Source: Rhodanobacteraceae bacterium (GTDB lineage Bacteria; Pseudomonadota; Gammaproteobacteria; Xanthomonadales; Rhodanobacteraceae). Taken from it: a DNA stretch of 64,000 nt. Location: NCBI GenBank assembly GCA_003142815.1, contig PLNP01000055.1:226593-290592 (forward strand), in the 5' to 3' direction. The notes under the pieces were generated by a model, which saw only the letters and a list, made by a program, of their open reading frames with translations, made no database searches and was not told where the DNA came from. Of this stretch, positions 52,718 through 62,064 are shown piece after piece; position 1 is the first letter of the stretch, and each line of letters begins with the position of its first letter. The translations under genes and the position numbers were made by a program.

Positions 52718-53698
52718 ATGCCCCAAATCACCCTCATCGAAGCCGTCACCCAGGCGCTCGCCTACGAGATGAAGCATGACCCGAGCGTGATCGTGCTCGG
52801 CGAGGACGTCGGCATCAACGGCGGCGTATTCCGCGCGACGCAAGGGTTGCAGAAGGCGTTCGGCAGCGAGCGCGTGATCGACACGCCGCTCGACGAGGCC
52901 ACGATCGCGGGCCTCACCGTCGGCCTCGCCGCGCAGGGCATGAAGCCGGTCGCCGAGGCGCAGTTCGAAGGCTTCATCTATCCGATGATGGAACATATCG
53001 CGTGTCATGCAGCACGCCTGCGCACACGCACGCGCGGTCGCATGAGCTGCCCGGCCGTGTTCCGCGCGCCGTGGGGCGGCGGCATCCGCGCGCCGGAGCA
53101 TCATTCCGAGGCGAACGAACATCTGTTCACGAACATTCCGGGCCTTAGAGTCGTACTGCCGTCGTCGCCAGGACGCGCGTACGGCTTGTTGCTCGCGGCG
53201 ATCCGCGATCCCGATCCGGTCATATTCTTCGAACCCAAACGCATCTATCGCCAGTACAAGGAAGAAGTCGCCGACGATGGCGAGGCATTGCCGCTGGATG
53301 TCTGCTTCGTGCTGCGCGACGGTGGCGATGTGACGCTGGTGACCTGGGGCGCGCAAGTCAAGGAAACCCTCGAGGCCGCCGACGCACTCGCCGAGCAAGG
53401 CATCAGTGCCGAGGTCATCGACGTCGCCACGCTGACGCCGCTCGACTTCGACACGATCCATGAATCGGTGAAGAAAACCGGCCGCTGCGTGATTGTGCAC
53501 GAAGCACCGCGCACTGCGGGCTTCGGCGCCGAGATCGCCGCGCGCCTCGCCGAGAAGGCGATTTACGACCTCGTCGCGCCGGTCGAACGCGTGACCGGCT
53601 ACGACACCCACATCCCGCTGTACCGGCTTGAAATGAAATACCTGCCGAGCGTGGAGCGCATCGTCGCGGCGGTGCAGCGGACACTGGCGGCGAGTTGA
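52718..53698 (+). CDS. 2-Oxoacid dehydrogenase E1 component, beta subunit
   Basis: A 326-residue E1beta subunit that pairs with the alpha subunit. Conserved segments are GEDVGINGGVFRATQGLQK, RVIDTPLDEATIAGLTVGLA, FRAPWGGGIRAPEHHSE and FFEPKRIYRQYKEEV, ending with the C-terminal transketolase domain (VTLVTWGAQVKETLEAADAL, CVIVHEAPRTAGFGAEIAAR). ATG 52718 follows ACAGGAAG. These features match the 2-oxoisovalerate type; pyruvate dehydrogenase remains possible. Confidence 0.95.
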   Translation: MPQITLIEAVTQALAYEMKHDPSVIVLGEDVGINGGVFRATQGLQKAFGSERVIDTPLDEATIAGLTVGLAAQGMKPVAEAQFEGFIYPMMEHIACHAARLRTRTRGRMSCPAVFRAPWGGGIRAPEHHSEANEHLFTNIPGLRVVLPSSPGRAYGLLLAAIRDPDPVIFFEPKRIYRQYKEEVADDGEALPLDVCFVLRDGGDVTLVTWGAQVKETLEAADALAEQGISAEVIDVATLTPLDFDTIHESVKKTGRCVIVHEAPRTAGFGAEIAARLAEKAIYDLVAPVERVTGYDTHIPLYRLEMKYLPSVERIVAAVQRTLAAS

Positions 53699-53758
53699 TA
53701 CTGCGCTCGTCGTCCCGGCGCAAGGGATGACGACGAAATGGATAACGAGGCACATTGC

Positions 53759-55165
53759 ATGTCCAACATCAAAACATTTCATCTCCCCGACCTCGGCGAA
53801 GGCCTGCCCGACGCAACGATCGTCGAATGGCTGGTCAAGGAAGGCGCGACCGTCAAGCTCGACGATCCGCTGGTTTCGATGGAAACCGCGAAGGCGGTCG
53901 TCGAAGTGCCGTCGCCGTATTCGGGCAAGCTCGCGAAAGTCCACGGCGGCGCCGGCGACGTGATCGCGACCGGCGCGGCGCTGGCCGAATTCGATGTTGA
54001 TCCGAATCTGCCGCAGCGCGCCGAGGCGGAGACGACCGGGCATCACCATGCGCCGCCGAAGGCGAGTGTTCCCGCGGCGATGCCGGCCAAAGGCGTCGGC
54101 TCGGAGGCGCCCGACCAGAACGGCGTCGTCGCATCCGACGAAGGCGGCGAGATCGGCGAGAACGACAACGCGGGCCGCGCCGATGAAGGCACCGTCGTCG
54201 GCGCGATGCAGAGCAGCGACCGCGTGCACGCGGAGCAGGCGATGAGCGTCGGTGGCGCCAAGGCCGTGCCGGCAGTACGCGCGCTGGCGAAGAAATTGGG
54301 TGTCGATCTCACGCGTGTCGCGGCGAGCGGCGCGGGTGGCGTGGCCACGCTGAAGGACGTGAAGGATGCCGCGGCGGCGGGAACGGCGCGGCTTTCTGTA
54401 GGAGCGCAGACAGCCGCGACCGCGGGTATCCATCGACCGGCAGCGTCAGTGGCCGCGCCTGCGCAGCGGACATCGCTGTCCGCGGCCGGCAAGCCGATGC
54501 GCACAACGCCACCAACGGTCAAGGCGAACGGCCAGCCGGAACAACTGAAGGGCGTGCGCCGCAACATGGCGCGCGTGATGGCAGCGGCGCACGCGCAGGT
54601 CGTGCCGACCACGCTCTGCGACGATGCCGACATCCATGCGTGGCCGCCCGGCACCGATATCACTGGACGACTGATCCGCGCGATCGTGCGCGCGTGCAAG
54701 ACGGTTCCCGCGCTGAATGCGTGGTTCGATGGCGAGAACCTGACACGTACCTTGCACCCGCACGTCGACATCGGCATCGCGGTCGACACCGACGACGGGT
54801 TGTTCGTGCCGGCATTGCGCAACGCCGACGTACTCGACCTCGCTGGCGTGCGAGCAGCGATCGGGCGGTTGCGCGTGCAGGTCGAGGATCGCTCGATTCC
54901 GCCGTCCGAGCTTTCCGGCTACACGATTTCGCTGTCGAATTTCGGCATGTTCGCAGGCCGCTACGCGACACCGGTCGTGGTGCCGCCCTGCGTCGCGATC
55001 GTCGCCGCCGGCAAGGGTCGCCATCAGATGACGCCGGTCATGGGCGGCTTCGAATCGCATCGGGTAATTCCGCTGTCGCTGACTTTCGACCACCGCGCCG
55101 CAACCGGCGGCGAGGCCGCGCGCTTCCTCAAGGCGATGCTCGACGATCTCGCGTTGGCGCATTAG
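53759..55165 (+). CDS. Dihydrolipoyl acyltransferase (E2) of a 2-oxoacid dehydrogenase
   Basis: A 468-residue E2. Residues about 4-80 are the single lipoyl domain with the lipoylated lysine in SMETAKAVVEVPS. The E3/E1-binding domain is near 170-210 (VPAVRALAKKLGVDLTRVAA). The catalytic domain runs from about 265 and ends with LSLTFDHRAATGGEAARFLK. In that last motif the usual Asp of HxxxDG is replaced by Thr (HRAATGG). The Ala-rich linker between the binding and catalytic domains includes SVGAQTAATAGIHRPAAS, encoded by a REP-like sequence at 54404-54433. ATG 53759 follows ACGAGG. Confidence 0.92.
   Translation: MSNIKTFHLPDLGEGLPDATIVEWLVKEGATVKLDDPLVSMETAKAVVEVPSPYSGKLAKVHGGAGDVIATGAALAEFDVDPNLPQRAEAETTGHHHAPPKASVPAAMPAKGVGSEAPDQNGVVASDEGGEIGENDNAGRADEGTVVGAMQSSDRVHAEQAMSVGGAKAVPAVRALAKKLGVDLTRVAASGAGGVATLKDVKDAAAAGTARLSVGAQTAATAGIHRPAASVAAPAQRTSLSAAGKPMRTTPPTVKANGQPEQLKGVRRNMARVMAAAHAQVVPTTLCDDADIHAWPPGTDITGRLIRAIVRACKTVPALNAWFDGENLTRTLHPHVDIGIAVDTDDGLFVPALRNADVLDLAGVRAAIGRLRVQVEDRSIPPSELSGYTISLSNFGMFAGRYATPVVVPPCVAIVAAGKGRHQMTPVMGGFESHRVIPLSLTFDHRAATGGEAARFLKAMLDDLALAH
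54404..54433 (+). repeat. REP-like sequence inside the E2 gene
   Basis: CTGTAGGAGCGCAGACAGCC followed by GCGACCGCGG matches the GTAGGAGCGC...GCCGCGACC form of xanthomonad REP palindromes. It falls in frame within the flexible linker of the E2 protein. Confidence 0.65.
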
Positions 55166-55268
55166 CAGGGCACTTGTGAAACGCGCCGACGCCCTCTCGG
55201 CGCGGAGCGGCTTTTGCGGAACGGCGCCCGGCCAGCCAAGGCTCCAAGCCGGGCACCTCACGGAACGA

Positions 55269-56222
55269 TCAACCTTCGTCGTCGCGGCGGATCGATTGCG
55301 TGGATTCCTTCGGTTCGGCGGCGCGCTCTTCCTTGCGTTCCGCCTCGGCCGGCTTGTCGCCCACCTCATGCAGCGTCAACGGGCTATCGAGCAACGGCTG
55401 CGGGTCGATGCGTGCACCCGTCCAGCGGACGCCCAGATGCAGATGCGGTCCGCTGGCGCGTCCGGTCGCGCCGACCTTGCCGATCTCCTGTCCCCGCTTG
55501 ACCTCGTCGCCGGCCTTCACGCCGATCGCAGACAGATGGAAGTTCATGCTGACCATGCCGTCGCCGAGATCGATGTACACGCTCTTGCCGGTCAGGAAAT
55601 GCTCTTCCGCAAGCACGACCTTGCCGTCGGCGACCGCCTTGACCGGGGCGCCGTCCGCAACCGGGTAATCGCGACCAGTATGCTGGCTTTTGACCAGTTC
55701 ATTGAACGTTCGCACGCTGCCGAAATCGTCCTCGTTTCGATTCAGCGGCGAGGCCGGCGCACCGAGCGGCAGCGAGAAGTGCGGCTCCGCGGCCTTGCCG
55801 CGGAACAACTTCAGTACCTCTGCGCGCTCCTTCGCCGCGCGCTTCTGGTTTTCCGGCGAAACCTTGATGTACGTATCGTTCGGCAGCTCGATCTTGACCG
55901 TCGGCCATGCGACGGACTCGACGATCGCAACGCCCTTGTGCTGCTTGCCGTCCTGGTCCCAGACAACAATCGGATGCCGACCGGCTTTCGCTTCGATGTC
56001 GACCGGGAAATAGCAGACCGCATCGACGGCCGGATAGACCTTGCCGTCAATCGCGCAGCGCTTCGCGGCGAGACCGGGCCAGCGTCCGACCTCGCCCTGT
56101 TTCAGGATGACGCTCTTGCTCGATACGGGCGCAACTGCGTTCTTGGCCGGCTTGGCCTTGGCCAACGCCTCGCCGCAACCGATCGCAATCATCGAGAACA
56201 GCAGCGTACGTACAATCATCAT
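55269..56222 (-). CDS. M23-family (LytM-like) peptidase
   Basis: A 317-residue exported protein. The signal peptide MIVRTLLFSMIAIGCGEALA runs to about residue 21. Residues about 25-170 are a beta-rich domain. The peptidase M23 domain is at about 170-290, with HTGRDYPVADGAPVKAVADG, NFHLSAIGVKAGDEVKRGQE and the HxH metal site in GRASGPHLHLGVRW. It should cleave peptidoglycan peptide bridges. The charged C-terminal tail (AEAERKEERAAEPKE) is unconserved. ATG 56222 follows AAGGGGAT; ATG 56219 is next. Confidence 0.9.
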   Translation of the reverse strand: MMIVRTLLFSMIAIGCGEALAKAKPAKNAVAPVSSKSVILKQGEVGRWPGLAAKRCAIDGKVYPAVDAVCYFPVDIEAKAGRHPIVVWDQDGKQHKGVAIVESVAWPTVKIELPNDTYIKVSPENQKRAAKERAEVLKLFRGKAAEPHFSLPLGAPASPLNRNEDDFGSVRTFNELVKSQHTGRDYPVADGAPVKAVADGKVVLAEEHFLTGKSVYIDLGDGMVSMNFHLSAIGVKAGDEVKRGQEIGKVGATGRASGPHLHLGVRWTGARIDPQPLLDSPLTLHEVGDKPAEAERKEERAAEPKESTQSIRRDDEG

Positions 56223-56457
56223 CAGACATCCCCTTTTTTTGATGTATGCAACGAGTGCCACCATGCAACGCCGACCCTGAATGGCCGCTTGGTCGCCAGC
56301 CGCCGTCGGCTGCCTGCAAACACCGCTCCTGCTGCGTCCGCCGGCAGCGCACGGATTTCGGCCTACACCTGAACCGCCGACCGTCGCAAGTCACCGGCTC
56401 GGGCGTTTAGGTGGCCTACTGAAATCCAACGCCGCACCGTGTATGATGCGCGCCCTT

Positions 56458-56475
56458 GATACATCCCTCCATCCG
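56458..56475. promoter_or_regulatory. Element shared by the metK and ahcY leaders (metK copy)
   Basis: GATACATCCCTCCATCCG here and GATATATCCTTCCATCCG at 62065-62082 agree at 16 of 18 positions. It ends about 21 bases before the metK ATG and overlaps the region between a possible -10 TATGAT (56442-56447) and the start codon. A regulator binding SAM-cycle genes is the simplest explanation; no regulator is identified. Confidence 0.6.
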
Positions 56476-56496
56476 TATAGAAGGATATTTGCCGCG

Positions 56497-57696
56497 ATGA
56501 GCAGCTCCCTCTTCACCTCCGAATCGGTCTCCGAAGGCCATCCGGACAAAGTCGCCGACCAGATCTCCGACGCGGTTCTCGACGCGATCCTCGCGCAGGA
56601 CAAGCGCGCGCGCGTGGCCTGCGAGACGATGGTCAAGACCGGCGTCGCGATCGTCGCCGGCGAAGTGACCACCAGCGCTTGGATCGACTTGGAAGCGCTG
56701 ACGCGCAAGGTCATCGTCGACATCGGCTACAACTCCAGCGAAGTCGGTTTCGACGGCGCCACCTGCGGCGTGCTGAACCTGATCGGCAAGCAGTCGCCGG
56801 ACATCAACCAGGGCGTGGATCGCAAGAACCCCGAGGAACAGGGTGCGGGCGACCAAGGCCTGATGTTCGGCTACGCGACCAACGAGACCAGGACCTTCAT
56901 GCCGGCCGCGATCCACTTTTCGCACCGCCTGGTCGAGCAGCAGGCGAAGATTCGCAAGCAGAAGAACTCGCCGCTGCCGTGGCTGCGCCCGGATGCGAAA
57001 TCGCAGGTCACCCTGCGCTACGAGAACGGCAAGGCGGTCGCGATTGACGCGGTCGTGCTGTCGACCCAGCATGATCCGTCGGTCAAGCAGAAGGACCTGA
57101 TCGAGGCGGTGCGCGAGCACGTCCTGAAGCCTGTGCTGCCTGCGAAATGGCTGCACAAGGGCACTAAGTACCACATCAACCCGACCGGCAAGTTCGTGAT
57201 CGGCGGTCCGGCCGGCGATTGCGGCCTGACCGGGCGCAAGATCATCGTTGACACCTACGGTGGCTGGGCCCGCCACGGCGGCGGCGCGTTCTCGGGCAAG
57301 GATCCGTCCAAGGTCGACCGCTCCGCAGCGTACGCGGCGCGCTATGTCGCGAAGAACATCGTCGCCGCCGGCATCGCGGACCGCTGCGAGGTGCAGGTGT
57401 CGTACGCGATCGGCGTGGCGCATCCGACCTCGATCTCGGTGACCACGTTCGGCACCGGCAAGATCAGCGATGATAAGATCGAGAAGCTGATCCGCAATCA
57501 CTTCGATCTGCGTCCGTACGGCATCCTGAAGATGCTCGACCTGGTGCATCCGATGTACCAGTCGACTGCGAGCTATGGCCACTTCGGCCGCGCGCCGTAC
57601 GAAGTCGTGCTGAAGAATGGCGAGAAATTCACCGCGTTCTCGTGGGAGAAGACCGACAAGGCCGCCGAGCTGCGCAAGGCGGCCGGTTTGAAGTAA
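56497..57696 (+). CDS. metK: S-adenosylmethionine synthetase
   Basis: A 399-residue enzyme making SAM from methionine and ATP. Conserved segments are [20 protein letters not shown] near residue 9, then [13 protein letters not shown] and the phosphate-binding [20 protein letters not shown] near 244, and [20 protein letters not shown] following it. It starts at ATG 56497 after GAAGGA. Upstream lies an element shared with ahcY (56458-56475), and a strong terminator follows at 57725-57753, so it is monocistronic. It begins the SAM cycle continued by ahcY and metF. Confidence 0.97.
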   Translation: MSSSLFTSESVSEGHPDKVADQISDAVLDAILAQDKRARVACETMVKTGVAIVAGEVTTSAWIDLEALTRKVIVDIGYNSSEVGFDGATCGVLNLIGKQSPDINQGVDRKNPEEQGAGDQGLMFGYATNETRTFMPAAIHFSHRLVEQQAKIRKQKNSPLPWLRPDAKSQVTLRYENGKAVAIDAVVLSTQHDPSVKQKDLIEAVREHVLKPVLPAKWLHKGTKYHINPTGKFVIGGPAGDCGLTGRKIIVDTYGGWARHGGGAFSGKDPSKVDRSAAYAARYVAKNIVAAGIADRCEVQVSYAIGVAHPTSISVTTFGTGKISDDKIEKLIRNHFDLRPYGILKMLDLVHPMYQSTASYGHFGRAPYEVVLKNGEKFTAFSWEKTDKAAELRKAAGLK

Positions 57697-57724
57697 GCCG
57701 CAACGCCTGCGTCACCGATAATCA

Positions 57725-57753
57725 ACGGGCCGCGTCACGCGGCCCGTTTTTTT
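57725..57753 (+). terminator. Intrinsic terminator of metK
   Basis: ACGGGCCGCG (57725-57734) pairs over ten bases with CGCGGCCCGT (57738-57747) around a three-base loop, followed by TTTTTTT. It lies 29 bases after the stop codon. Confidence 0.95.
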
Positions 57754-57886
57754 GCGCGCGAACGAGGCTGCTTGCGCCGCCCTGCGCAGCTTTCGCCTCA
57801 GGGTGGACTGAAGTAGCCTGTCGACTTACCCGGCATGCGCCTGTCGACGTGCTGGAATTCCATCGCAGTCCCGAGTCGATCCCGCC

Positions 57887-58933
57887 ATGTCGTCAAACCA
57901 CCTCCTCCGCGCCGCCGCGCGCGCATTCCTGATTGTTGCGACGACTGCGCTCGTGCTCGGCATGATGCCGGCCCGTGCGGAGCGGGTCGAATCGCCGCTC
58001 GAACTGCTCTACAAGCCCGGCAACCTGCTCGTCGCCGGGCCGTTGATCGAGATCAACCCGAGTGGTCGACTCGTATTCGCGCGCAAGGAAGTGCTCGGCG
58101 GCAAGCCCCAGCCGCCCGACAAGATCGACGTGCGCGCGCCGATGTCCGCATTGCAAACCGCGAAACTCGGCGAACGCTACATCTTCGGCTATTCGTTGGT
58201 GCGTCCCGACCCCCGCAATCCAACCCGCACGATCGCCGATCCTGACGGCGCGATCCTGCTGACCAGCATCGGTCTCGAGCCGGCGCTGTTTCGCGACACG
58301 CCCGATGTACGTGCGATCTTGAAGGTCGCCCGCAGCGAACGCGGACGAGAATCGCAGCGATTGTTCGATCTGCTGATGCAGGCACTCGCTGGCCCGGACC
58401 CGCAACTGCAGAACCTCGCTGCCGGCGAGATTGCGCAGGAACCGGAAATGGGCGAGCGCCTGCGCGAAGGCGGCCGCAACGTCGTCGAAAAGGTCGCACG
58501 CAATCTACATACGCCAGCGGGCGTGCGCGCGACGCTGCTGCTGGCTGCGGCGACGCGTCCGGCCGACCTCGGCGACTGGTGGCAGGCTGCTTCTACGGAT
58601 GTAGTGACATCTACACCTGTAGCCGGATATGCTGCTGGGACTTCGGATCCGACCGGCTTGGTCCTGCTGGCGCTCGAAGTGCTCAATCAGCATGCGGTCA
58701 CGGTTCCGCCCGACGCGCTCAAGCGTTGGGTCTGGAGCGCGAGTCCGGCGTTGGTCGAGCGCGCGTGTTTGATGTTGCGGCGGGAATTTCCGGCAGGAGA
58801 GCGAACGGTGATCCAGCAAGCGCTGGCCGATCCGAAACTGCCGGGGCAGACCCGCAAGTTTCTCAACGATCATCTGCGTCGCCTCGATCGGCTGGATGCC
58901 AAGTCGAACGCGCGGAAGGACGGAACCGGCTGA
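57887..58933 (+). CDS. Exported protein with HEAT-like helical repeats, unknown function
   Basis: A 348-residue protein. The signal peptide is AFLIVATTALVLGMMPARA (residues about 12-30). Residues about 35-150 form a compact domain (LEINPSGRLVFARKEVLGGK, YIFGYSLVRPDPRNP). From about 150 on, helical repeats appear (RLFDLLMQALAGPDPQLQNL, AAGEIAQEPEMGERLREG), resembling HEAT or ARM-type units. I recognise no family. A modest terminator (58993-59015) follows it. Confidence 0.75.
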   Translation: MSSNHLLRAAARAFLIVATTALVLGMMPARAERVESPLELLYKPGNLLVAGPLIEINPSGRLVFARKEVLGGKPQPPDKIDVRAPMSALQTAKLGERYIFGYSLVRPDPRNPTRTIADPDGAILLTSIGLEPALFRDTPDVRAILKVARSERGRESQRLFDLLMQALAGPDPQLQNLAAGEIAQEPEMGERLREGGRNVVEKVARNLHTPAGVRATLLLAAATRPADLGDWWQAASTDVVTSTPVAGYAAGTSDPTGLVLLALEVLNQHAVTVPPDALKRWVWSASPALVERACLMLRREFPAGERTVIQQALADPKLPGQTRKFLNDHLRRLDRLDAKSNARKDGTG

Positions 58934-58992
58934 TCGTGATTTCGAGGGTGGCGTGACGGCTGTCCACCCTTGAAGAACCAAACCGCCGCCAC

Positions 58993-59015
58993 CCCGGCTC
59001 TTGTCGGGATTTTTT
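58993..59015 (+). terminator. Weak intrinsic terminator
   Basis: CCCGGC (58993-58998) pairs with GTCGGG (59003-59008, one G-T pair) around a short loop, followed by ATTTTTT. It lies between two genes on the same strand, 20 bases before the next start. Confidence 0.6.
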
Positions 59016-59033
59016 CGTTCGGGAGTCTTCGCC

Positions 59034-61961
59034 ATGGTCCTGTCGCGTTTCCTACCGGCCGCGTTGAGCGCGGCTACCTTGCTTGCGCTCGGCGCTTCCG
59101 CCACGCAGGCGGGGGTTACCAGTCCAACCACGATCGCGCCGGACCGCAGTCCGACCGTGATCCATGCCTCGCGCTACGACGTGTCCGCGCCGATGCGCGA
59201 CATCCTCAAGAACATGCCACCGCAGGCTCCAATGGGCACCGAACAGGAACCTTATCTGGTGCCGAATATCCTGCTGAAGCCGACCAATCGGCCGAGCGCG
59301 TTGGTACCCGATTATTCGCGCATGCAGCTGCACGCCACCAACATGCCGGCGCCGGCTATTGATCTCAGTTTCGAGGGCATCAGCTCGACGACTTCGGGCT
59401 GCGGCTGCCTGCCGCCGGATACCAACGGTGACGTCAGCGACACCGACTACATCCAGTGGGTGAACTTGTCGTGGCAGATCTTCGACAAGACCACGGGCGT
59501 CCCGAACCCGGCAACGCCGTCGCCGAGGCCCGGCAATTCGTTCTTCGTCGGCTTCGGCGGCAAGTGCGAGACGACAAATTCCGGCGATCCGATTGTGCTA
59601 TGGGATTCTCGCGCGCAGCGATGGATCATGAGCCAGTTCGTCACTAGCTCGCCCTATGGGCAATGTGTTGCGATATCGACCACGTCGGATCCGCTTGGCA
59701 CTTACTTTCGCTACGAGTTCCACTCGACGAATTTCGGCGACTATCCGAAGCTGGCTGTGTGGACCGACGCAAGCAACGGTCAAGACGCGTATCTGCTGAC
59801 CACACATGAGTTCGACATGGGCAGCGGCAGCTTCCTCGGCGCCGCACTGAGCGCACTGCAGCGCGACAAGATGCTGGCCGGCGATCCGACCGCAGCGATG
59901 GTGCATTTTGGCGGTTACGACGCGTATGGTGTGGAGCCGGTCAATCTGGCCGGCACCCTGGACGCACCCGGCAATGCCTGTCCGTCCTTCGTGCATTTCG
60001 ATGTAAACACCAGCGACTATCTGTTCTGGGATCTGTGCCTAGACTGGACCACGCCCGCGAACAGCACGATATCGACCAATCCGACCCGCATCGCCGGCGC
60101 GCCGTTCGCTCCGTATTACAACGAAGTGCCCCAGCCTGGCACCACCGCCGGACTCGATTCGTTCGGCACGCACGTGATGTACCGCGCCAACGCGCGCGCA
60201 TTCCCGGCCGATGCGCCGACGCGCATTTCGCTGGTGATCAATCATGTCGTCATGGCTGATGTGCAACAGGCCGGCATCAATTGGGTCCATTTCAATCTCG
60301 ATGATCATGGTGCGAATCCTGCGGTGCCGACCGCGCTCGACAAACACATCTTGGATGAAGGGACCTACGCGCCCGACAGCAACGATCGCTGGCTGGGTGG
60401 CATTGCGATCGATGGCAGCGACGACATCGGCGTCGGTTATTCAAAGTCGAGCTCGACCATATATCCGCAGGTCGAAATCAGCGGCCGTACGCTCGACGAC
60501 GCCGCGGGAACGCTGCGCGATGAGCAGAATTGCACCGACACTCTCGCCAACGGTTCACAGACCAGCACCAGCAACCGTTGGGGCGACTACTCCGCGATGA
60601 GCGTCGATCCGGTCGACCAGTGCACGTTCTACTACACCAACGAGTACTACCCGACGACCGCGCCCGCGAGCTGGCACACGCGTGTGTGTTCTTTCAAGTT
60701 TGCCAGCTGCGGCAGTCCGAATTACGCGCTGGTCGCCGATTCGCCGAAGCGCATCCAGATGTGCGGCCCGGCAGCGACGGACCCGACGTACTCGCTGCGC
60801 GTCGGCGTATTGAACGGCTTCAACGGATCGGTTTTGCTGACTGGCACCAACCTGCCAGCTGGCACCACCGCGCAGTTTTCGTCGAATACCGTGACCGCCC
60901 CTGGCTCCAGCACGCTGACCCTCGCCGGCGGCGCTGCGCTGCCATCGGGCGAATACAACTTCGGCGTTGACGCGACCAGCGGCGCGTTGACCCGCAACCT
61001 CGCCCTCCAGCTCGGCGTGTCCTCAAACCCGCCGAGTTCGCTGCAGCTGGTCGCGCCGACCGACAATGCGGCGGGCGTCAAGATCCTTCCACTGCTGAGC
61101 TGGAGCGGCATGGGCCCCAGTGACCGCATCTTTGGCGATGGCTTCGACGGCGCACCACTTGCGTCGCCGCCGCCGACTGGCGCGCTGAACTACACCGTCG
61201 AGGTTGCGACCGATTACGCGTTCGCCAACATCGTCGCTACAGCAACCGTGACGACCACCTCGTGGAAGGTTGGTGTACCGCTCAACAGCACGACGAAATA
61301 TTACTGGCGTGTGACTGCGCATAACTACTGCGGCGACGGTCCGACCTCGGCCACGTTCAGCTTTACCACCGGCGTACCGGGCCAGTGCCCGGCCGGTAGC
61401 ACGGCCACCACGCTATTCCAGGACGACTTCCAGAATGGCGCGAACGGCTGGACCACCAACGGCTCCGGCGCCGCCAATTGGGCGCAAATGGCGGCGCCTG
61501 CCGGCATCGGACTCAGCACGACCGTGTGGGGTATCACGGACAACGCCACGACCAGCGATCGCGGGCTGATTTCGCCGTCGATCGCGCTGCCGAGTGGAAC
61601 GTGGGCATTGATGCTGTCCTTCGACACCTACCACTCGTTCGAGGTCAATACGCCAACTTCCTGCTGGGATAACGGCACGATGGAAATCAAGGCTGGCAGC
61701 GGCGCATTCAGCTACCTCGATGGCAGCCGCTTGTTCACCGATCCGTATGACGGCATCGTTGCAGCCGGTGAAGCGAATGCCGGCGCCATGGGTTGGTGTC
61801 ATGCGCCAGCCACCGCGATCCACTCGATCGTGGATCTGGACGGCTTCGACGGCCAGTCCGTGAATCTGCGCTGGCGCGCGGTCACCGACTCGAATGGCGT
61901 GGCAACCACGCCGGTGAAGGGCATGTATATCGACAACGTGAAGGTCGAGGCGTGCCAGTAA
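59034..61961 (+). CDS. Large secreted protein with fibronectin type III-like domain and internal DGFD motif
   Basis: A 975-residue exported protein. The signal peptide is RFLPAALSAATLLALGASA. Residues about 110-560 contain a beta-rich domain with cysteine pairs (SSTTSGCGCLPPDTNGDVSD, FVTSSPYGQCVAISTTSDPL). A repeat/beta domain with PPSSLQLVAPTDNAAGV starts near 663 and continues as fibronectin type III-like (NYTVEVATDYAFANIVATA, YYWRVTAHNYCGDGPTS). The C-terminus (from about 790) has an ATTLFQDDFQNGANGWT domain of the kind found in immune-inhibitor/choice-of-anchor proteins. A DRIFGDGFDGAP stretch interrupts the type III-like part near residue 703. Function unknown. Confidence 0.82.
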   Translation: MVLSRFLPAALSAATLLALGASATQAGVTSPTTIAPDRSPTVIHASRYDVSAPMRDILKNMPPQAPMGTEQEPYLVPNILLKPTNRPSALVPDYSRMQLHATNMPAPAIDLSFEGISSTTSGCGCLPPDTNGDVSDTDYIQWVNLSWQIFDKTTGVPNPATPSPRPGNSFFVGFGGKCETTNSGDPIVLWDSRAQRWIMSQFVTSSPYGQCVAISTTSDPLGTYFRYEFHSTNFGDYPKLAVWTDASNGQDAYLLTTHEFDMGSGSFLGAALSALQRDKMLAGDPTAAMVHFGGYDAYGVEPVNLAGTLDAPGNACPSFVHFDVNTSDYLFWDLCLDWTTPANSTISTNPTRIAGAPFAPYYNEVPQPGTTAGLDSFGTHVMYRANARAFPADAPTRISLVINHVVMADVQQAGINWVHFNLDDHGANPAVPTALDKHILDEGTYAPDSNDRWLGGIAIDGSDDIGVGYSKSSSTIYPQVEISGRTLDDAAGTLRDEQNCTDTLANGSQTSTSNRWGDYSAMSVDPVDQCTFYYTNEYYPTTAPASWHTRVCSFKFASCGSPNYALVADSPKRIQMCGPAATDPTYSLRVGVLNGFNGSVLLTGTNLPAGTTAQFSSNTVTAPGSSTLTLAGGAALPSGEYNFGVDATSGALTRNLALQLGVSSNPPSSLQLVAPTDNAAGVKILPLLSWSGMGPSDRIFGDGFDGAPLASPPPTGALNYTVEVATDYAFANIVATATVTTTSWKVGVPLNSTTKYYWRVTAHNYCGDGPTSATFSFTTGVPGQCPAGSTATTLFQDDFQNGANGWTTNGSGAANWAQMAAPAGIGLSTTVWGITDNATTSDRGLISPSIALPSGTWALMLSFDTYHSFEVNTPTSCWDNGTMEIKAGSGAFSYLDGSRLFTDPYDGIVAAGEANAGAMGWCHAPATAIHSIVDLDGFDGQSVNLRWRAVTDSNGVATTPVKGMYIDNVKVEACQ

Positions 61962-61984
61962 GGACCTGAACGTCCGTAACCCTG

Positions 61985-62048
61985 CGGTCGGCTCAGTCGA
62001 GCCGACCGCCTCCTGCCAGCCACCGTCCGCAAGGGCGGTGGTTTTTTT
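61985..62048 (+). terminator. Twin hairpin terminator
   Basis: Two stacked hairpins follow the large secreted gene. CGGTCGGCTC and GAGCCGACCG (61985-62008) form a perfect ten-base stem. CCACCGTCC and GGGCGGTGG (62020-62041) form a nine-base stem with one G-T pair, and TTTTTTT follows at 62042-62048. The second is a standard terminator; the first is an extra stem. Confidence 0.9.
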
Positions 62049-62064
62049 GTGCCTGCCGAAGGCT

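Noticed and set aside
56265-56490. A SAM or SAH riboswitch in front of metK
   Set aside because: I looked for the core seen before ahcY and found neither the GAGGGGCGCTGC segment nor a long closing stem, only the shared 18-base element.
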